A stretch of DNA of 64,000 nucleotides from Yersinia canariae (GCF_009831415.1 NZ_CP043727.1:4278001-4342000); one strand, 5' to 3'; numbered from the stretch's first letter, positions 17,900 through 31,805 are shown. Notes: generated from the sequence alone by a model not told the origin. Made by a program: numbers and translations.

Positions 17900-19207
17900 T
17901 TAAAATTGCTGTTCTTCCGTCGAGCCAGTCAATGCTGTTACCGATGACTGGCCGCCCTGAATGATATTAGTGACTTTATCAAAGTAGCCGGTGCCCACTT
18001 CTTGTTGATGAGATGCAAATGTATAGCCGCGTTCAACAGCTGCGAATTCTGGCTGTTGCACCTTCTCAACATAGTGCTTCATACCCTCGCCTTGCGCGTA
18101 AGCATGAGCCAAGTCGAACATGTTGAACCACATGCTGTGGATGCCCGCCAGAGTAATAAATTGATATTTGTAACCCATGGCTGACAACTCATCCTGGAAA
18201 CTGGCAATCTGCTGGTCTGTCAGGTTCTTTTTCCAGTTAAATGATGGCGAGCAGTTGTAAGCCAATAATTTACCTGGGAATTGTGCATGAATAGCATCAG
18301 CAAAACGTTTAGCTAACGCCAAGTCTGGCGTTGAAGTTTCGCACCATACCAAATCGGCATAAGGGGCATAAGCCAGACCACGGCTGATAGCTTGCTCAAT
18401 ACCAGCATGTGTACGGAAGAAACCTTCAGCAGTGCGCTCACCCGTAATAAATTCGCTGTCATACGGGTCACAATCTGAGGTCAGAAGGTCAGCCGCATCA
18501 GCATCAGTGCGGGCAATCAGCAGGGTTGGAACCCCGAGAACATCAGCAGCCAGACGCGCAGCAACCAACTTCTGAATAGCTTCCTGAGTCGGCACCAATA
18601 CTTTGCCACCCATATGACCACACTTCTTCACAGCGGCCAGTTGGTCTTCGAAATGCACCCCAGCAGCACCCGCCTCAATCATGGCTTTCATTAATTCAAA
18701 CGCATTCAGCACGCCACCAAAACCGGCTTCGGCATCCGCGACAATGGGCAGGAAATAATCAGTATAACCTTTGCTGCCTGGCTCAATATTATTCGACCAT
18801 TGAATCTGATCTGCGCGACGGAAACTATTATTTATCCGTTTAACCACCGCAGGAACTGAGTCGACCGGGTATAACGACTGGTCCGGATACATACTTGATG
18901 CAGTGTTAGCATCAGCCGCAACCTGCCAGCCCGACAGATAAATAGCCTCGACCCCAGCTTTCGCTTGCTGCAAGGCCTGACCACCGGTTAATGCCCCCAG
19001 ACAGTTGATATAATCTTTACGTGATTTACCGTGCAGCAATTCCCATAAGCGCTTAGCGCCATGCTGCGCCAGTGTGCATTCTGGGTTAACCGAGCCGCGC
19101 AACTTAACCACTTCTTCAGCACTGTACGGGCGAGTAATTCCCTCCCAGCGCGGTGATGTCCATTCCTGTTCCAATTGCTGAATTTGTTGAGTACGAGAGG
19201 TAGCCAT
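17900..19207 (-). CDS. aceA: isocitrate lyase
   Basis: A 435-residue enzyme that cleaves isocitrate to glyoxylate and succinate. The catalytic loop [17 protein letters not shown] (Cys near residue 195) is intact. Also present are the metal-site region [32 protein letters not shown] and [15 protein letters not shown]. The length fits the enterobacterial form (434). The start [16 protein letters not shown] is preceded by AAGGAATATC. Second gene of aceBAK, 45 bp after aceB. Confidence 0.97.
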   Translation of the reverse strand: MATSRTQQIQQLEQEWTSPRWEGITRPYSAEEVVKLRGSVNPECTLAQHGAKRLWELLHGKSRKDYINCLGALTGGQALQQAKAGVEAIYLSGWQVAADANTASSMYPDQSLYPVDSVPAVVKRINNSFRRADQIQWSNNIEPGSKGYTDYFLPIVADAEAGFGGVLNAFELMKAMIEAGAAGVHFEDQLAAVKKCGHMGGKVLVPTQEAIQKLVAARLAADVLGVPTLLIARTDADAADLLTSDCDPYDSEFITGERTAEGFFRTHAGIEQAISRGLAYAPYADLVWCETSTPDLALAKRFADAIHAQFPGKLLAYNCSPSFNWKKNLTDQQIASFQDELSAMGYKYQFITLAGIHSMWFNMFDLAHAYAQGEGMKHYVEKVQQPEFAAVERGYTFASHQQEVGTGYFDKVTNIIQGGQSSVTALTGSTEEQQF

Positions 19208-19252
19208 GGTGATATTCCTTATTGTCTAATTTTGTAGGGTTTAATAACGGAC

Positions 19253-20851
19253 TCAGGCCAGTAATGCGTAGCCCGGTAAGGTCAGGAAGTCGATAAGCTC
19301 GTCTTGTGTTGTAATCCGCTCCATCAGACGTGCGGCTTCTTCAAACCGCCCGCCATCAAAACGCTCTGCACCAAGTTCAAACTTCACTACCTGCATTTCC
19401 TCACTCAACATGCTTCGGAACAGCTCTTTCGTCACCGTCTGGCCATTGCTCAGGCTTTTCTGGTGATGTATCCATTGCCAGATAGAAGTACGGGAAATCT
19501 CTGCCGTCGCGGCATCCTCCATCAGGCCATAAATCGGCACGCAACCATTGCCAGATATCCATGCTTCAATGTATTGCACCGCCACCCGAATATTCGCTCG
19601 CATCCCTGCTTCGGTGCGTTCACCAGAGCAAGGCTCCAATAATTCAGCGGCGGCAATCGGTTTATCTTGCTCGCGACTAACGTCTAATTGATTTGGTCGG
19701 TCGCCCAATACCTTGTTAAAGACTTCCATCACTGTGTCAGCAAGCCCTGGGTGAGCGACCCATGTGCCATCATGACCATTGCTGGCTTCTAACTCTTTGT
19801 CTGCACGGACTTTATCCAATACCTGCGCATTTATGACGGGATCTTTATTCGGGATAAATGCCGCCATGCCCCCCATCGCCAAAGCACCACGTTTATGGCA
19901 GGTTTTTATCAGTAAACGGGAGTAAGCACTCAAGAACGGCTTATTCATAGTGACCGATTGGCGATCGGGTAACACGCGATCAGCATGGTTTTTCAGTGTT
20001 TTGATATAGCTGAAGATATAGTCCCAGCGGCCACAATTGAGGCCCACAATATGATGGCGCAGGTGATAAAGAATCTCATCCATTTGGAATACCGCAGGTA
20101 ACGTCTCAATTAATACCGTGGCTTTGATGGTGCCTTGCGGTAAGTCGAAACGCTGCTCGGTAAAGGTGAAAACATCACTCCACCACGCGGCTTCTTGGTA
20201 AGACTGCATCTTTGGCAGATAAAAGTATGGGCCACTACCATTGGCAAGTAATTGCTTATAGTTATGATAGAAATACAAAGCAAAATCGAACAGGCCACCT
20301 GGGATTGGCTCCCCCTGCCACGTCACATGTTTTTCCGGTAAGTGCAGGCCACGAACCCGTGCAATCAGTACCGCAGGATTAGGTTTAAGCTGATAAATTT
20401 TGCCGGATTCATTTGCATAGGAAATCGTCCCTTTCACCGCATCATGCAGGTTAATCTGACCATCAATGACTTTGTCCCAGCTTGGGGCCAGTGAATCTTC
20501 AAAATCAGCCATAAAGACTTTCACATTGGCATTAAGGGCATTAATCACCATTTTGCGCTCAACAGGCCCGGTAATCTCAACACGGCGATCACGTAAGTCA
20601 GCAGGAATTCCCTGGATTTTCCAGTTACCATCACGAATGGAATTAGTTTCCGAAATAAAATCCGGCAATGCGCCTTGATCTATCTTTTTTTGCCACGATG
20701 CCCGTGCTGCAAGGAGCTCGCTGCGAGATCGTGCAAATCTCGGCACCAATTCTGTTAAGAATTCGATAGCTTCATCCGGCAAAACCTGTCGCTCTGCAGC
20801 AGTAAATTGCTGTGTGAAAACTAACTCCGTGCCAACCAACTGTTGTGTCAT
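19253..20851 (-). CDS. aceB: malate synthase A
   Basis: A 532-residue enzyme that condenses glyoxylate with acetyl-CoA to malate. Signatures: NALNANVKVFMADFEDSLAP (about residues 109-128), PKMQSYQEAAWW, TIKATVLIETLPAVFQMDEI (catalytic segment), NCGRWDYIFSYIKTLKNH, GHDGTWVAHPGLAD and SGNGCVPIYGLMEDAATAEI. The frame is open to 20884, but the ATG at 20851 has AAGGGAA directly before it and gives the family N-terminus MTQQLVGTELVFTQQF. Promoter-proximal gene of the operon, with an IclR operator upstream. Confidence 0.96.
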   Translation of the reverse strand: MTQQLVGTELVFTQQFTAAERQVLPDEAIEFLTELVPRFARSRSELLAARASWQKKIDQGALPDFISETNSIRDGNWKIQGIPADLRDRRVEITGPVERKMVINALNANVKVFMADFEDSLAPSWDKVIDGQINLHDAVKGTISYANESGKIYQLKPNPAVLIARVRGLHLPEKHVTWQGEPIPGGLFDFALYFYHNYKQLLANGSGPYFYLPKMQSYQEAAWWSDVFTFTEQRFDLPQGTIKATVLIETLPAVFQMDEILYHLRHHIVGLNCGRWDYIFSYIKTLKNHADRVLPDRQSVTMNKPFLSAYSRLLIKTCHKRGALAMGGMAAFIPNKDPVINAQVLDKVRADKELEASNGHDGTWVAHPGLADTVMEVFNKVLGDRPNQLDVSREQDKPIAAAELLEPCSGERTEAGMRANIRVAVQYIEAWISGNGCVPIYGLMEDAATAEISRTSIWQWIHHQKSLSNGQTVTKELFRSMLSEEMQVVKFELGAERFDGGRFEEAARLMERITTQDELIDFLTLPGYALLA

Positions 20852-21194
20852 TTCCCTTCCCCTTCCCAATCTCACGACTTTCACATCAACGCTAATGTAG
20901 CGTCATTCTTGGATTCGTATCGGGTAATGCGTTCCAACCAGAAATTGAAGGCCAGATTTTATGGTTACTTTTCACCCCGACAGAACTAAGAATAATCAAT
21001 TAATTTAGAAAATCAAAAACGATTTCCATTTTTATTTAAAATAATTATTTAATCTTTAATTATCATATTGTTAACATAATGATAAATATTAGGCGGATAG
21101 GAACTGACTTCCATTAGTTATTTTTTTGCATGATAACTTATTGTTTAATAAAGAGATCAGACCAGTTTACATGAGGGAAATAGGCTCCATCAGA
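20852..21194 (-). promoter_or_regulatory. aceBAK promoter region
   Basis: An AT-rich leader and promoter area upstream of aceB, ending at the metA terminator. The IclR operator is at 21009-21030. AT-rich repeats (TTTAATTATC, AATAATTATT) around 21035-21080 could hold IHF or ArcA contacts, but I cannot assign them. No gene is visible; a 60-codon frame at 21126-21308 runs into the terminator and metA and is rejected. Confidence 0.5.
21009..21030 (-). promoter_or_regulatory. IclR operator of aceBAK
   Basis: Read on the minus strand, TGGAAATCGTTTTTGATTTT (21009-21028) differs by one base from the E. coli aceB IclR operator as I recall it (TGGAAATTGTTTTTGATTTT). It lies about 160 bp before the aceB start. 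This links the iclR gene in the window to its classical target. Confidence 0.75.
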
Positions 21195-21235
21195 GCCAAA
21201 AACAGAAAGGCGGCCTCGATTCAGCCGCCTTTGTT
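21195..21235 (-). terminator. terminator of metA
   Basis: On the minus strand AAAGGCGGC (21224-21232) pairs with GCCGCCTTT (21206-21214), followed by CTGTTTTTGG. It lies 25 bp beyond the metA stop. Confidence 0.85.
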
Positions 21236-21256
21236 AACATTAAAAGAGAGGAAATA

Positions 21257-22186
21257 TCAGTCGAGGGTAGGATTCATATGGCGCAAATCAAATGGCGTGA
21301 TTTGGTAAACGTAGTAGTTTAACCAATTAGCAAACAACAGATGCCCGTGGCTGCGCCAGGATGCTTTTGGTGGTAATGAAGCATCATCATTGGGGAAATA
21401 ATTGAGCGGAACTTGAGGGTTCAGACCCGCGGCCAGATCCCGTTGATATTCACCGGCAAGGGTATCAACATCATATTCAGGGTGGCCCGTGACAAACGCA
21501 ACTCGCTTATCTTTACTGGCAAACAGATATGCCCCCGCTTCTTCCGATGAGACCAGAATGTCCAAATCCGTGTATTGCTGGAGCACTTCAACGGGGAAAT
21601 CTGCATAGCGGGAATGGGGGGCCAAGAATGTCTCATCAAACCCGCGCGTGAGGAGGGCCAGTGGTTTCTCTGTCTGGTGCGGGTAAATACCTGAGAGCTT
21701 AGTCTCGCGCGTCATCTTAGGGATACCGTATAAGATATTTAATGCCGCCTGTACCGCCCAACACACAAACAAGGTCGAAGTAACATGATCTTTTGCCCAG
21801 GCAATAATGCGCTCAATCTGTGGCCAATAAGCAACATCACAGAAATCGACCAACCCCAGCGGAGCCCCTGTCACAATCAAACCATCAAAGTTTTGCTCCT
21901 GAATATCCTCAAAATCACAATAGAAGTTGTTCAGATGTTCCGCAGGTGTATTTTTTGACTCGCGGCTGTCAATCCGCAGTAATTGAATATCAATCTGTAG
22001 AGGCGAGTTAGAGAGTAAACGCAGGAATTGATTTTCCGTCTCAATTTTTTTAGGCATCAGATTCAAAACCAACACCTTCAGGGGCCGAATTTCCTGAGTT
22101 TTCGCACGCGATGAGGTCATGACAAAAACATTCTCATTACGCAAGAAACTCACCGCAGGTAATTCATCAGGAACCCGAATTGGCAT
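21257..22186 (-). CDS. metA: homoserine O-succinyltransferase
   Basis: MetA (309 residues) succinylates homoserine, the first committed step of methionine synthesis. Catalytic elements are present: the Cys nucleophile in [16 protein letters not shown] (near 142), Lys46 in LNLMPKK, the [15 protein letters not shown] loop, and [12 protein letters not shown] with the His and Glu of the active site. The start [15 protein letters not shown] is the family N-terminus, with GAGGATATAGGC before it. It is a single-gene unit with a MetJ operator and its own terminator. It lies next to aceBAK, as in E. coli. Confidence 0.97.
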   Translation of the reverse strand: MPIRVPDELPAVSFLRNENVFVMTSSRAKTQEIRPLKVLVLNLMPKKIETENQFLRLLSNSPLQIDIQLLRIDSRESKNTPAEHLNNFYCDFEDIQEQNFDGLIVTGAPLGLVDFCDVAYWPQIERIIAWAKDHVTSTLFVCWAVQAALNILYGIPKMTRETKLSGIYPHQTEKPLALLTRGFDETFLAPHSRYADFPVEVLQQYTDLDILVSSEEAGAYLFASKDKRVAFVTGHPEYDVDTLAGEYQRDLAAGLNPQVPLNYFPNDDASLPPKASWRSHGHLLFANWLNYYVYQITPFDLRHMNPTLD

Positions 22187-22205
22187 GCCTATATCCTCAA
22201 TATAT

Positions 22206-22232
22206 CCGTTTATACGTTTAGACTTCTAGATG
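22206..22232 (-). promoter_or_regulatory. MetJ operator (met boxes) of metA
   Basis: On the minus strand AGAAGTCTAAACGTATAAAC (22210-22229) carries adjacent 8-bp met boxes related to AGACGTCT. The core GTCTAAACGTATAA is the same as in the E. coli metA operator as remembered. It lies about 25 bp before the metA start. Confidence 0.75.
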
Positions 22233-22361
22233 CCCGAAGATAGCGGGTTTTCAGTAAAAAGTCGAGCAATCTGAGACAACCTGAAAATGTTTCATTGCTG
22301 ATGATTTCAGCATCTAGAGTGTAGCAAACGGCCAATATTTATTTTATATATGATAGAAATG

Positions 22362-22392
22362 CAAAAACCCCCTGTATCAACAGAGGGTTAGG
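22362..22392 (-). terminator. second terminator of the rRNA operon (T2)
   Basis: On the minus strand AACCCTCTGTTGATACAGGG, with GGTTTTTGC following, forms a hairpin with a T-run about 170 bp beyond the last 5S gene. Two terminators in series are usual for rRNA operons. Between it and metA (22233-22361) nothing else is recognised. Confidence 0.75.
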
Positions 22393-22513
22393 GAGTATTT
22401 ATCAATATGATATGATTTTTAATGAATGATATGAAAATACTGATCAGCCAATCTATAGGCCACTGACACTTTATCAAAAGGTAGAAATATAGATATTTAC
22501 TGAAAAGCTGAAA

Positions 22514-22543
22514 AGCAAAAACCCCACGCTTTTGGCATGGGGT
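22514..22543 (-). terminator. first terminator of the rRNA operon (T1)
   Basis: On the minus strand CCCCATGC-CAAAA-GCGTGGGG, followed by TTTTTGCTTTTC, lies 15 bp after the distal 5S gene. The same hairpin occurs after the 5S of the second operon (61467-61495). Confidence 0.88.
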
Positions 22544-22557
22544 CTTTACTTGATTTG

Positions 22558-22677
22558 ATACCTGGCAGTGTCCTACTCTCGCATGGGGAGACCCCACACT
22601 ACCATCGGCGCTACGGCGTTTCACTTCTGAGTTCGGCATGGGGTCAGGTGGGACCACCGCGCTATTGCCGCCAGGTA
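22558..22677 (-). rRNA. rrf: 5S ribosomal RNA, distal copy
   Basis: 120 bases, the last RNA of the operon, lying after tRNA-Thr. It differs from the proximal copy at several sites: it starts TACCTGGCGGCAATAGCG and ends GCCAGGTAT, whereas the proximal copy has TGCCTGGCGGCCATAGCG and GCCAGGCAT. The A in the 5' arm and the T in the 3' arm form a compensatory pair change in helix I. It also reads CTGACCCC, as in E. coli, where the other two copies read CTGATCCC. Confidence 0.96.
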
Positions 22678-22716
22678 AATTCTTTTCTACAACTACCGAA
22701 CTTTAACCCATGTAAC

Positions 22717-22792
22717 TGGTGCTGATACCCAGAGTCGAACTGGGGACCTCACCCTTACCAAGGGTGCGCTCTACCAACTGAGCCATATCAGC
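22717..22792 (-). tRNA. thrV: tRNA-Thr (anticodon GGT)
   Basis: A 76-base tRNA with encoded CCA. Acceptor GCTGATA pairs with TATCAGC, the D-arm is GGCTCAGTTGGTAGAGC, the anticodon loop contains TTGGTAA (GGT), and the T-arm is CCCAGTTCGACTCTGGG. It lies between two 5S genes, as thrV does in E. coli rrnD. Confidence 0.97.
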
Positions 22793-22803
22793 AACTAAAT
22801 TTG

Positions 22804-22923
22804 ATGCCTGGCAGTGTCCTACTCTCGCATGGGGAGACCCCACACTACCATCGGCGCTACGGCGTTTCACTTCTGAGTTCGGCATGGGATCAGGTGGGAC
22901 CACCGCGCTATGGCCGCCAGGCA
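22804..22923 (-). rRNA. rrf: 5S ribosomal RNA, proximal copy
   Basis: 120 bases directly after 23S rRNA. It begins TGCCTGGCGGCCATAGCG and ends GCCAGGCAT, a perfect helix I. It is nearly identical to the 5S at 61510-61629, differing at one position (GGTGGTCC here, GGTGGACC there). Confidence 0.97.
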
Positions 22924-23030
22924 AATTCTGTCTAAACTAACCCGCTATGTAATCCTACACACAGCCAGCCAGCCCAATCTCGGAACGTCGCTGAAAATCT
23001 CTCTCAAACACAAAACACCTTCGGTGTTGT

Positions 23031-25938
<2,908 letters not shown>

Positions 25939-26079
25939 TCACAACCCGAAGGTGTCTTTACAGACATCGTCGTATTGCGATCATTTGAGAGACTCTAATA
26001 CAGGTTAATCCTTATCTCAGTAAATCTACGGAGAGATAAGTTTCAGCTGTATTGTTTCAATTTTCAGCTTGTTCCAGAT

Positions 26080-26091
26080 TGTTAAAGAGCA
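26080..26091 (-). promoter_or_regulatory. boxA antitermination element before 23S
   Basis: On the minus strand TGCTCTTTAACA is the rRNA boxA bound by NusB/S10 in E. coli. It lies in the tRNA-Ala to 23S spacer (25939-26149), followed by the processing-stem region AATCTGGAACAAGCTGAAAA. Confidence 0.85.
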
Positions 26092-26149
26092 ATATTTCAC
26101 AACACACTGAGTCTTACGACCGCAGTACGTTTTGAAATAATTTTTTATA

Positions 26150-26225
26150 TGGTGGAGCTAAGCGGGATCGAACCGCTGACCTCCTGCGTGCAAGGCAGGC
26201 GCTCTCCCAGCTGAGCTATAGCCCC
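26150..26225 (-). tRNA. alaT: tRNA-Ala (anticodon TGC)
   Basis: A 76-base spacer tRNA with encoded CCA. Acceptor GGGGCTA pairs with TAGCTCC (one G-T pair), the D-arm is AGCTCAGCTGGGAGAGC, the anticodon loop is CTTGCAC (TGC), and the T-arm is GCGGTTCGATCCCGC. The copy suffix of the symbol is by analogy only. Confidence 0.97.
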
Positions 26226-26335
26226 ATATAAAAAGCAAATCACCTTATTGCTGCAACTCATTTTCAGACAAGGCACAGATACGCGACGTTTATTGTTATA
26301 AACGAGTGTGACTGTAACGCAGTATGGGGATGAGT

Positions 26336-26412
<77 letters not shown>

Positions 26413-26514
26413 AACAAGGTACTAAAGCCCGACTAATTTCTCAGCCCGGCCTTATTTGCTCGTTACTTTCTATCAGACAATCTGTGTGGACACTGCGCAA
26501 TGCGTATCGTTAGG

Positions 26515-28057
<1,543 letters not shown>

Positions 28058-28245
28058 AAGATTTGTTTGATTTGCTACTAATGAAAGTAGCGATGCTCAA
28101 AGATTACTTTCTGCAAATATGCATTCGAACCGAGGTTCAAATGTGTACTGCTTTGGTCACTCTTCAAGACTTTGATATTGCTTTTGCCTGTCGAAACAGG
28201 CTTCGATATCGTCTTGCGAGTGCCCACACAGATTGTCTGATAAAT

Positions 28246-28257
28246 TGTTAAAGAGCA
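28246..28257 (-). promoter_or_regulatory. boxA antitermination element in the rRNA leader
   Basis: On the minus strand TGCTCTTTAACA lies about 190 bases before 16S and just after P2. It is the loading site for the rRNA antitermination complex in enterobacteria. The leader from here to 28058 holds the 16S processing-stem arm and no gene. Confidence 0.85.
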
Positions 28258-28295
28258 GTGCGTTATCAACCGGTGGTTGGTAACGCGAGGTGCGC

Positions 28296-28323
28296 ATATT
28301 ACGCTTTCCTCATTCAGAGTCAA
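28296..28323 (-). promoter_or_regulatory. rRNA operon promoter P2
   Basis: On the minus strand TTGACT (28318-28323), a 16-bp spacer, then TAATAT (28296-28301) followed by a GC-rich start region GCGCACCTCGCG. This fits the enterobacterial rrn P2, about 110 bp after P1. Confidence 0.85.
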
Positions 28324-28406
28324 CTACTAATTTCGTTGATTTTCTCTGTTCTCTCTGCCGGTCACTTAACTACTTGATTCGTTGTGTGCCGTCTCGATGG
28401 ATGCGC

Positions 28407-28434
28407 ATTATAGGGAGTTCTCCGCCGCCCGCAA
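28407..28434 (-). promoter_or_regulatory. rRNA operon promoter P1
   Basis: On the minus strand TTGCGG (28429-28434), a 16-bp spacer, then a perfect TATAAT (28407-28412) with the GC-rich discriminator GCGCATC. The string AACTCCCTATAATGCGC is shared with E. coli rrn P1 promoters. AT-rich DNA just upstream (28438-28465) fits an UP element and Fis region. The short spacer and GC discriminator are the known basis of ppGpp and initiating-NTP control. Confidence 0.88.
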
Positions 28435-28551
28435 CCGCTAATTTCAATAAAAATGACTGTTTGCTGCATTCCACAGCAAAACCCCGCCTTATACCCTGTT
28501 GTACACAAACTTATCCACAGATTGAAACTGAACTTAAAATTGACGAGCATC

Positions 28552-28567
28552 GCGCAATCGTTTTCGC
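28552..28567 (+). promoter_or_regulatory. PurR operator of purHD
   Basis: GCGCAATCGTTTTCGC matches 13 of 16 bases of the PurR box ACGCAAACGTTTTCGT. It lies directly before TACAAT (28568-28573), a probable -10, in the rrn-purH divergent region. The resulting purH leader would be about 270 bases (28574-28850). It contains an AAATACG/CGTATTT inverted repeat (28646-28672) and no gene. Confidence 0.7.
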
Positions 28568-28850
28568 TACAATTCCCCGCGTCGAAAAAGAGTGACCTCG
28601 TTGGCAAAATATCGAAGGTATGAGGTGGTTTTTTATAAAATGAGGAAATACGGCGCGTAATAAAGCGTATTTTGGTTCTGTTAAGGGCTTATTCTCGTAT
28701 AAAAGTCACTACTGGCTGGTGTGGCCCCTCTGTTGGGACGTTATTTGAATCTGTTTTTCTCTTTATATCGCTATATAGATAGAAGAGATTCATGTAACGC
28801 TCTATTGATTGCGAAGAACAACTGCGACTCCAAAGCCAAGGGATAAAACC

Positions 28851-30440
28851 ATGCAACAACGCCGCCCAATCCGCCGTGCTCTACTCAGTGTATCTGACAA
28901 AGCCGGTATCGTTGAATTCGCCACTGCACTTTCACAACGTGGTATCGAGTTACTTTCTACTGGCGGAACTGCCCGCCTGTTGGCTGATGCTGGCCTGCCA
29001 GTCACCGAGGTTTCTGACTATACCGGTTTCCCGGAAATGATGGATGGACGCGTTAAGACTTTACATCCTAAAGTGCATGGCGGCATTTTAGGCCGCCGCG
29101 GTAAGGATGACGGCATCATGGCTCAACATAACATTCAGCCAATTGATATTGTGGTCGTTAACTTATATCCATTCGCCCAGACTGTCGCCCGCCCAGATTG
29201 CTCACTGGAAGATGCCGTTGAGAATATTGATATCGGTGGCCCAACCATGGTGCGCTCTGCAGCCAAGAATCATAAAGATGTCGCCATTGTGGTTAAAAGC
29301 AGTGATTACCCGGCCATTATTGCCGAGCTGGATGAGAATGACGGCTCATTGACCTACCCAACCCGTTTCGACCTGGCAATTAAAGCTTTTGAACATACCG
29401 CCGCTTACGACAGTATGATTGCGAACTACTTCGGCGCGCTGGTGCCACCTTACCATGGTGATACCGAGCAACCATCAGGCCGCTTCCCTCGCACCCTGAA
29501 TCTTAACTATATCAAGAAGCAGGATATGCGTTACGGTGAGAACAGCCACCAGCAAGCCGCCTTCTATATAGAAGAAGATGTTAAAGAGGCATCCGTTGCT
29601 ACTGCAACTCAGTTGCAGGGTAAGGCCCTGTCCTATAACAACATCGCCGATACCGATGCTGCGCTTGAGTGTGTAAAAGAATTCGGCGAACCGGCATGTG
29701 TGATTGTCAAGCATGCCAACCCGTGTGGCGTGGCTATTGCTGACTCTCTGCTGGCAGCTTATGACAAAGCTTATAAAACCGACCCAACTTCTGCTTTCGG
29801 CGGCATCATTGCCTTTAACCGCGAGTTGGATGCTGAGACAGCCAGCGCTATTATCAGCCGTCAGTTCGTTGAAGTAATTATCGCCCCTTCCGTCAGTGTG
29901 GAAGCATTGGCGCTATTAGCCGCTAAACAGAATGTCCGCGTTCTGACCTGCGGTCAGTGGCAAGAACGTTCTGCTGGTTTGGACTTCAAACGTGTCAATG
30001 GCGGGCTGTTGGTGCAAGACCGCGATTTGGGCATGGTGACTGAGGCGGATTTGCGGGTGGTTTCCAAACGCCAGCCGACCGAACAAGAGCTGCGTGATGC
30101 CCTGTTCTGCTGGAAAGTGGCCAAGTTCGTTAAATCTAATGCCATTGTTTATGCGCGGGACAATATGACTATCGGAATAGGCGCAGGCCAAATGAGCCGT
30201 GTGTATTCGGCCAAAATAGCCGGTATCAAGGCGGCAGATGAAGGTTTGGAAGTCGCGGGTTCAGCCATGGCTTCTGATGCTTTCTTCCCATTCCGTGACG
30301 GTATTGATGCTGCCGCTGCTGTTGGTATCACCTGTGTCATCCAACCGGGCGGTTCAATTCGTGACGATGAAGTTATTGCCGCAGCGGATGAACACGGAAT
30401 TGCGATGATATTTACTGACATGCGCCATTTCCGTCATTAA
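28851..30440 (+). CDS. purH: bifunctional AICAR transformylase/IMP cyclohydrolase
   Basis: A 529-residue enzyme for the last two steps of IMP synthesis. The N-terminal cyclohydrolase (MGS-like) domain has [48 protein letters not shown] and [16 protein letters not shown]. The transformylase domain has [54 protein letters not shown] and [17 protein letters not shown]. The length is identical to E. coli. The frame is open from 28809, but the ATG at 28851 is preceded by AAGGGA and yields the family start [17 protein letters not shown]. Operon with purD, downstream of a PurR box. Confidence 0.97.
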   Translation: MQQRRPIRRALLSVSDKAGIVEFATALSQRGIELLSTGGTARLLADAGLPVTEVSDYTGFPEMMDGRVKTLHPKVHGGILGRRGKDDGIMAQHNIQPIDIVVVNLYPFAQTVARPDCSLEDAVENIDIGGPTMVRSAAKNHKDVAIVVKSSDYPAIIAELDENDGSLTYPTRFDLAIKAFEHTAAYDSMIANYFGALVPPYHGDTEQPSGRFPRTLNLNYIKKQDMRYGENSHQQAAFYIEEDVKEASVATATQLQGKALSYNNIADTDAALECVKEFGEPACVIVKHANPCGVAIADSLLAAYDKAYKTDPTSAFGGIIAFNRELDAETASAIISRQFVEVIIAPSVSVEALALLAAKQNVRVLTCGQWQERSAGLDFKRVNGGLLVQDRDLGMVTEADLRVVSKRQPTEQELRDALFCWKVAKFVKSNAIVYARDNMTIGIGAGQMSRVYSAKIAGIKAADEGLEVAGSAMASDAFFPFRDGIDAAAAVGITCVIQPGGSIRDDEVIAAADEHGIAMIFTDMRHFRH

Positions 30441-30499
30441 TTAAACCTCTTATATAAGTGGGATGCGTGCTCAGGCACCTGTCCCATGGAGCTATCCAG

Positions 30500-31786
30500 A
30501 TGAATATTTTGATTATTGGCAATGGCGGACGTGAGCATGCTTTAGGCTGGAAAGCCGCGCAGTCGCCTTTAGCGGATAAAATTTATGTCGCGCCAGGTAA
30601 TGCCGGAACGGCGTTAGAGTCTGGTTTAGAAAATGTGGATATCGCCGCCACTGATATTGCGGGTTTATTGGCGTTTGCTCAGAGCCACGACATCGGCTTG
30701 ACCATCGTTGGCCCAGAAGCGCCGCTGGTTATCGGTGTGGTCGATGCTTTCCAGGCGGCGGGCCTGACAATCTTTGGCCCGACACAAGCGGCTGCCCAGT
30801 TGGAAGGTTCTAAAGCTTTCACCAAAGATTTCCTCGCGCGCCACAATATTCCAACCGCGTTTTACCAAAACTTCACCGAGGTAGAACCGGCTATAGCTTA
30901 TGTCCGCAAAATTGGGGCTCCCATCGTCATTAAAGCTGATGGTTTGGCGGCGGGAAAAGGTGTGATAGTCGCAATGACGCAGGAAGAAGCGGAAACTGCG
31001 GTCCATGACATGCTGGCTGGCAATGCATTTGGTGATGCTGGCCATCGTATCGTGGTGGAAGAGTTTCTCGACGGCGAAGAAGCCAGCTTTATTGTGATGG
31101 TTGACGGCGAAAACGTGTTACCGATGGCCACCAGCCAAGACCACAAACGTGTTGGCGATGGTGATACCGGCCCGAATACCGGCGGCATGGGCGCTTATTC
31201 TCCGGCACCAGTTGTTACTGATGAAGTTCATCAGCGGGTAATGGATCAGGTTATCTGGCCAACCGTGCGCGGTATGGCGGCGGAAGGCAATGTTTATACT
31301 GGCTTCCTTTATGCTGGCCTGATGATTTCTGCTGATGGGCAACCCAAAGTCATTGAATTCAACTGCCGCTTTGGCGACCCAGAAACGCAACCAATTATGC
31401 TGCGCATGCGCTCAGATTTAGTTGAGTTATGTTTAGCTGGCGCACAGGGCAAATTGAATGAGAAAACCTCTGATTGGGATGAACGCCCGTCCCTGGGTGT
31501 TGTGCTGGCCGCTGGCGGCTATCCGGCTGATTACCGCCAAGGTGATGTTATTCATGGGTTACCACAGCAAGAAGTGGCTGACGGGAAAGTATTCCATGCC
31601 GGAACCAAGCTAGATAACCACAATAATGTTGTGACTAGCGGTGGGCGCGTATTGTGTGTCACAGCACTCGGGGCAACAGTTGCACAGGCACAGCAACATG
31701 CTTATAAGCTTGCTGAGAATATTCAGTGGGAAGGTGCTTTCTGCCGTAAAGATATTGGCTACCGGGCGATTGCCCGCGAAAAATAA
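30500..31786 (+). CDS. purD: phosphoribosylamine-glycine ligase (GAR synthetase)
   Basis: A 428-residue ATP-grasp enzyme that joins phosphoribosylamine and glycine, the second step of purine synthesis. N-terminus MNILIIGNGGREHALGWK; then IVGPEAPLVIGVVDAFQAAG, the ATP-grasp region KADGLAAGKGVIVAM, HKRVGDGDTGPNTGGMGAYS and FNCRFGDPETQPIMLRMRSD, all invariant GARS features. The frame is open from 30458; the ATG at 30500 fits the family start and has ATGGAG upstream. It follows purH by 59 bp with no terminator, so it is co-transcribed. Confidence 0.97.
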   Translation: MNILIIGNGGREHALGWKAAQSPLADKIYVAPGNAGTALESGLENVDIAATDIAGLLAFAQSHDIGLTIVGPEAPLVIGVVDAFQAAGLTIFGPTQAAAQLEGSKAFTKDFLARHNIPTAFYQNFTEVEPAIAYVRKIGAPIVIKADGLAAGKGVIVAMTQEEAETAVHDMLAGNAFGDAGHRIVVEEFLDGEEASFIVMVDGENVLPMATSQDHKRVGDGDTGPNTGGMGAYSPAPVVTDEVHQRVMDQVIWPTVRGMAAEGNVYTGFLYAGLMISADGQPKVIEFNCRFGDPETQPIMLRMRSDLVELCLAGAQGKLNEKTSDWDERPSLGVVLAAGGYPADYRQGDVIHGLPQQEVADGKVFHAGTKLDNHNNVVTSGGRVLCVTALGATVAQAQQHAYKLAENIQWEGAFCRKDIGYRAIAREK

Positions 31787-31805
31787 TCTGGTTGCATCTT
31801 TCTGT

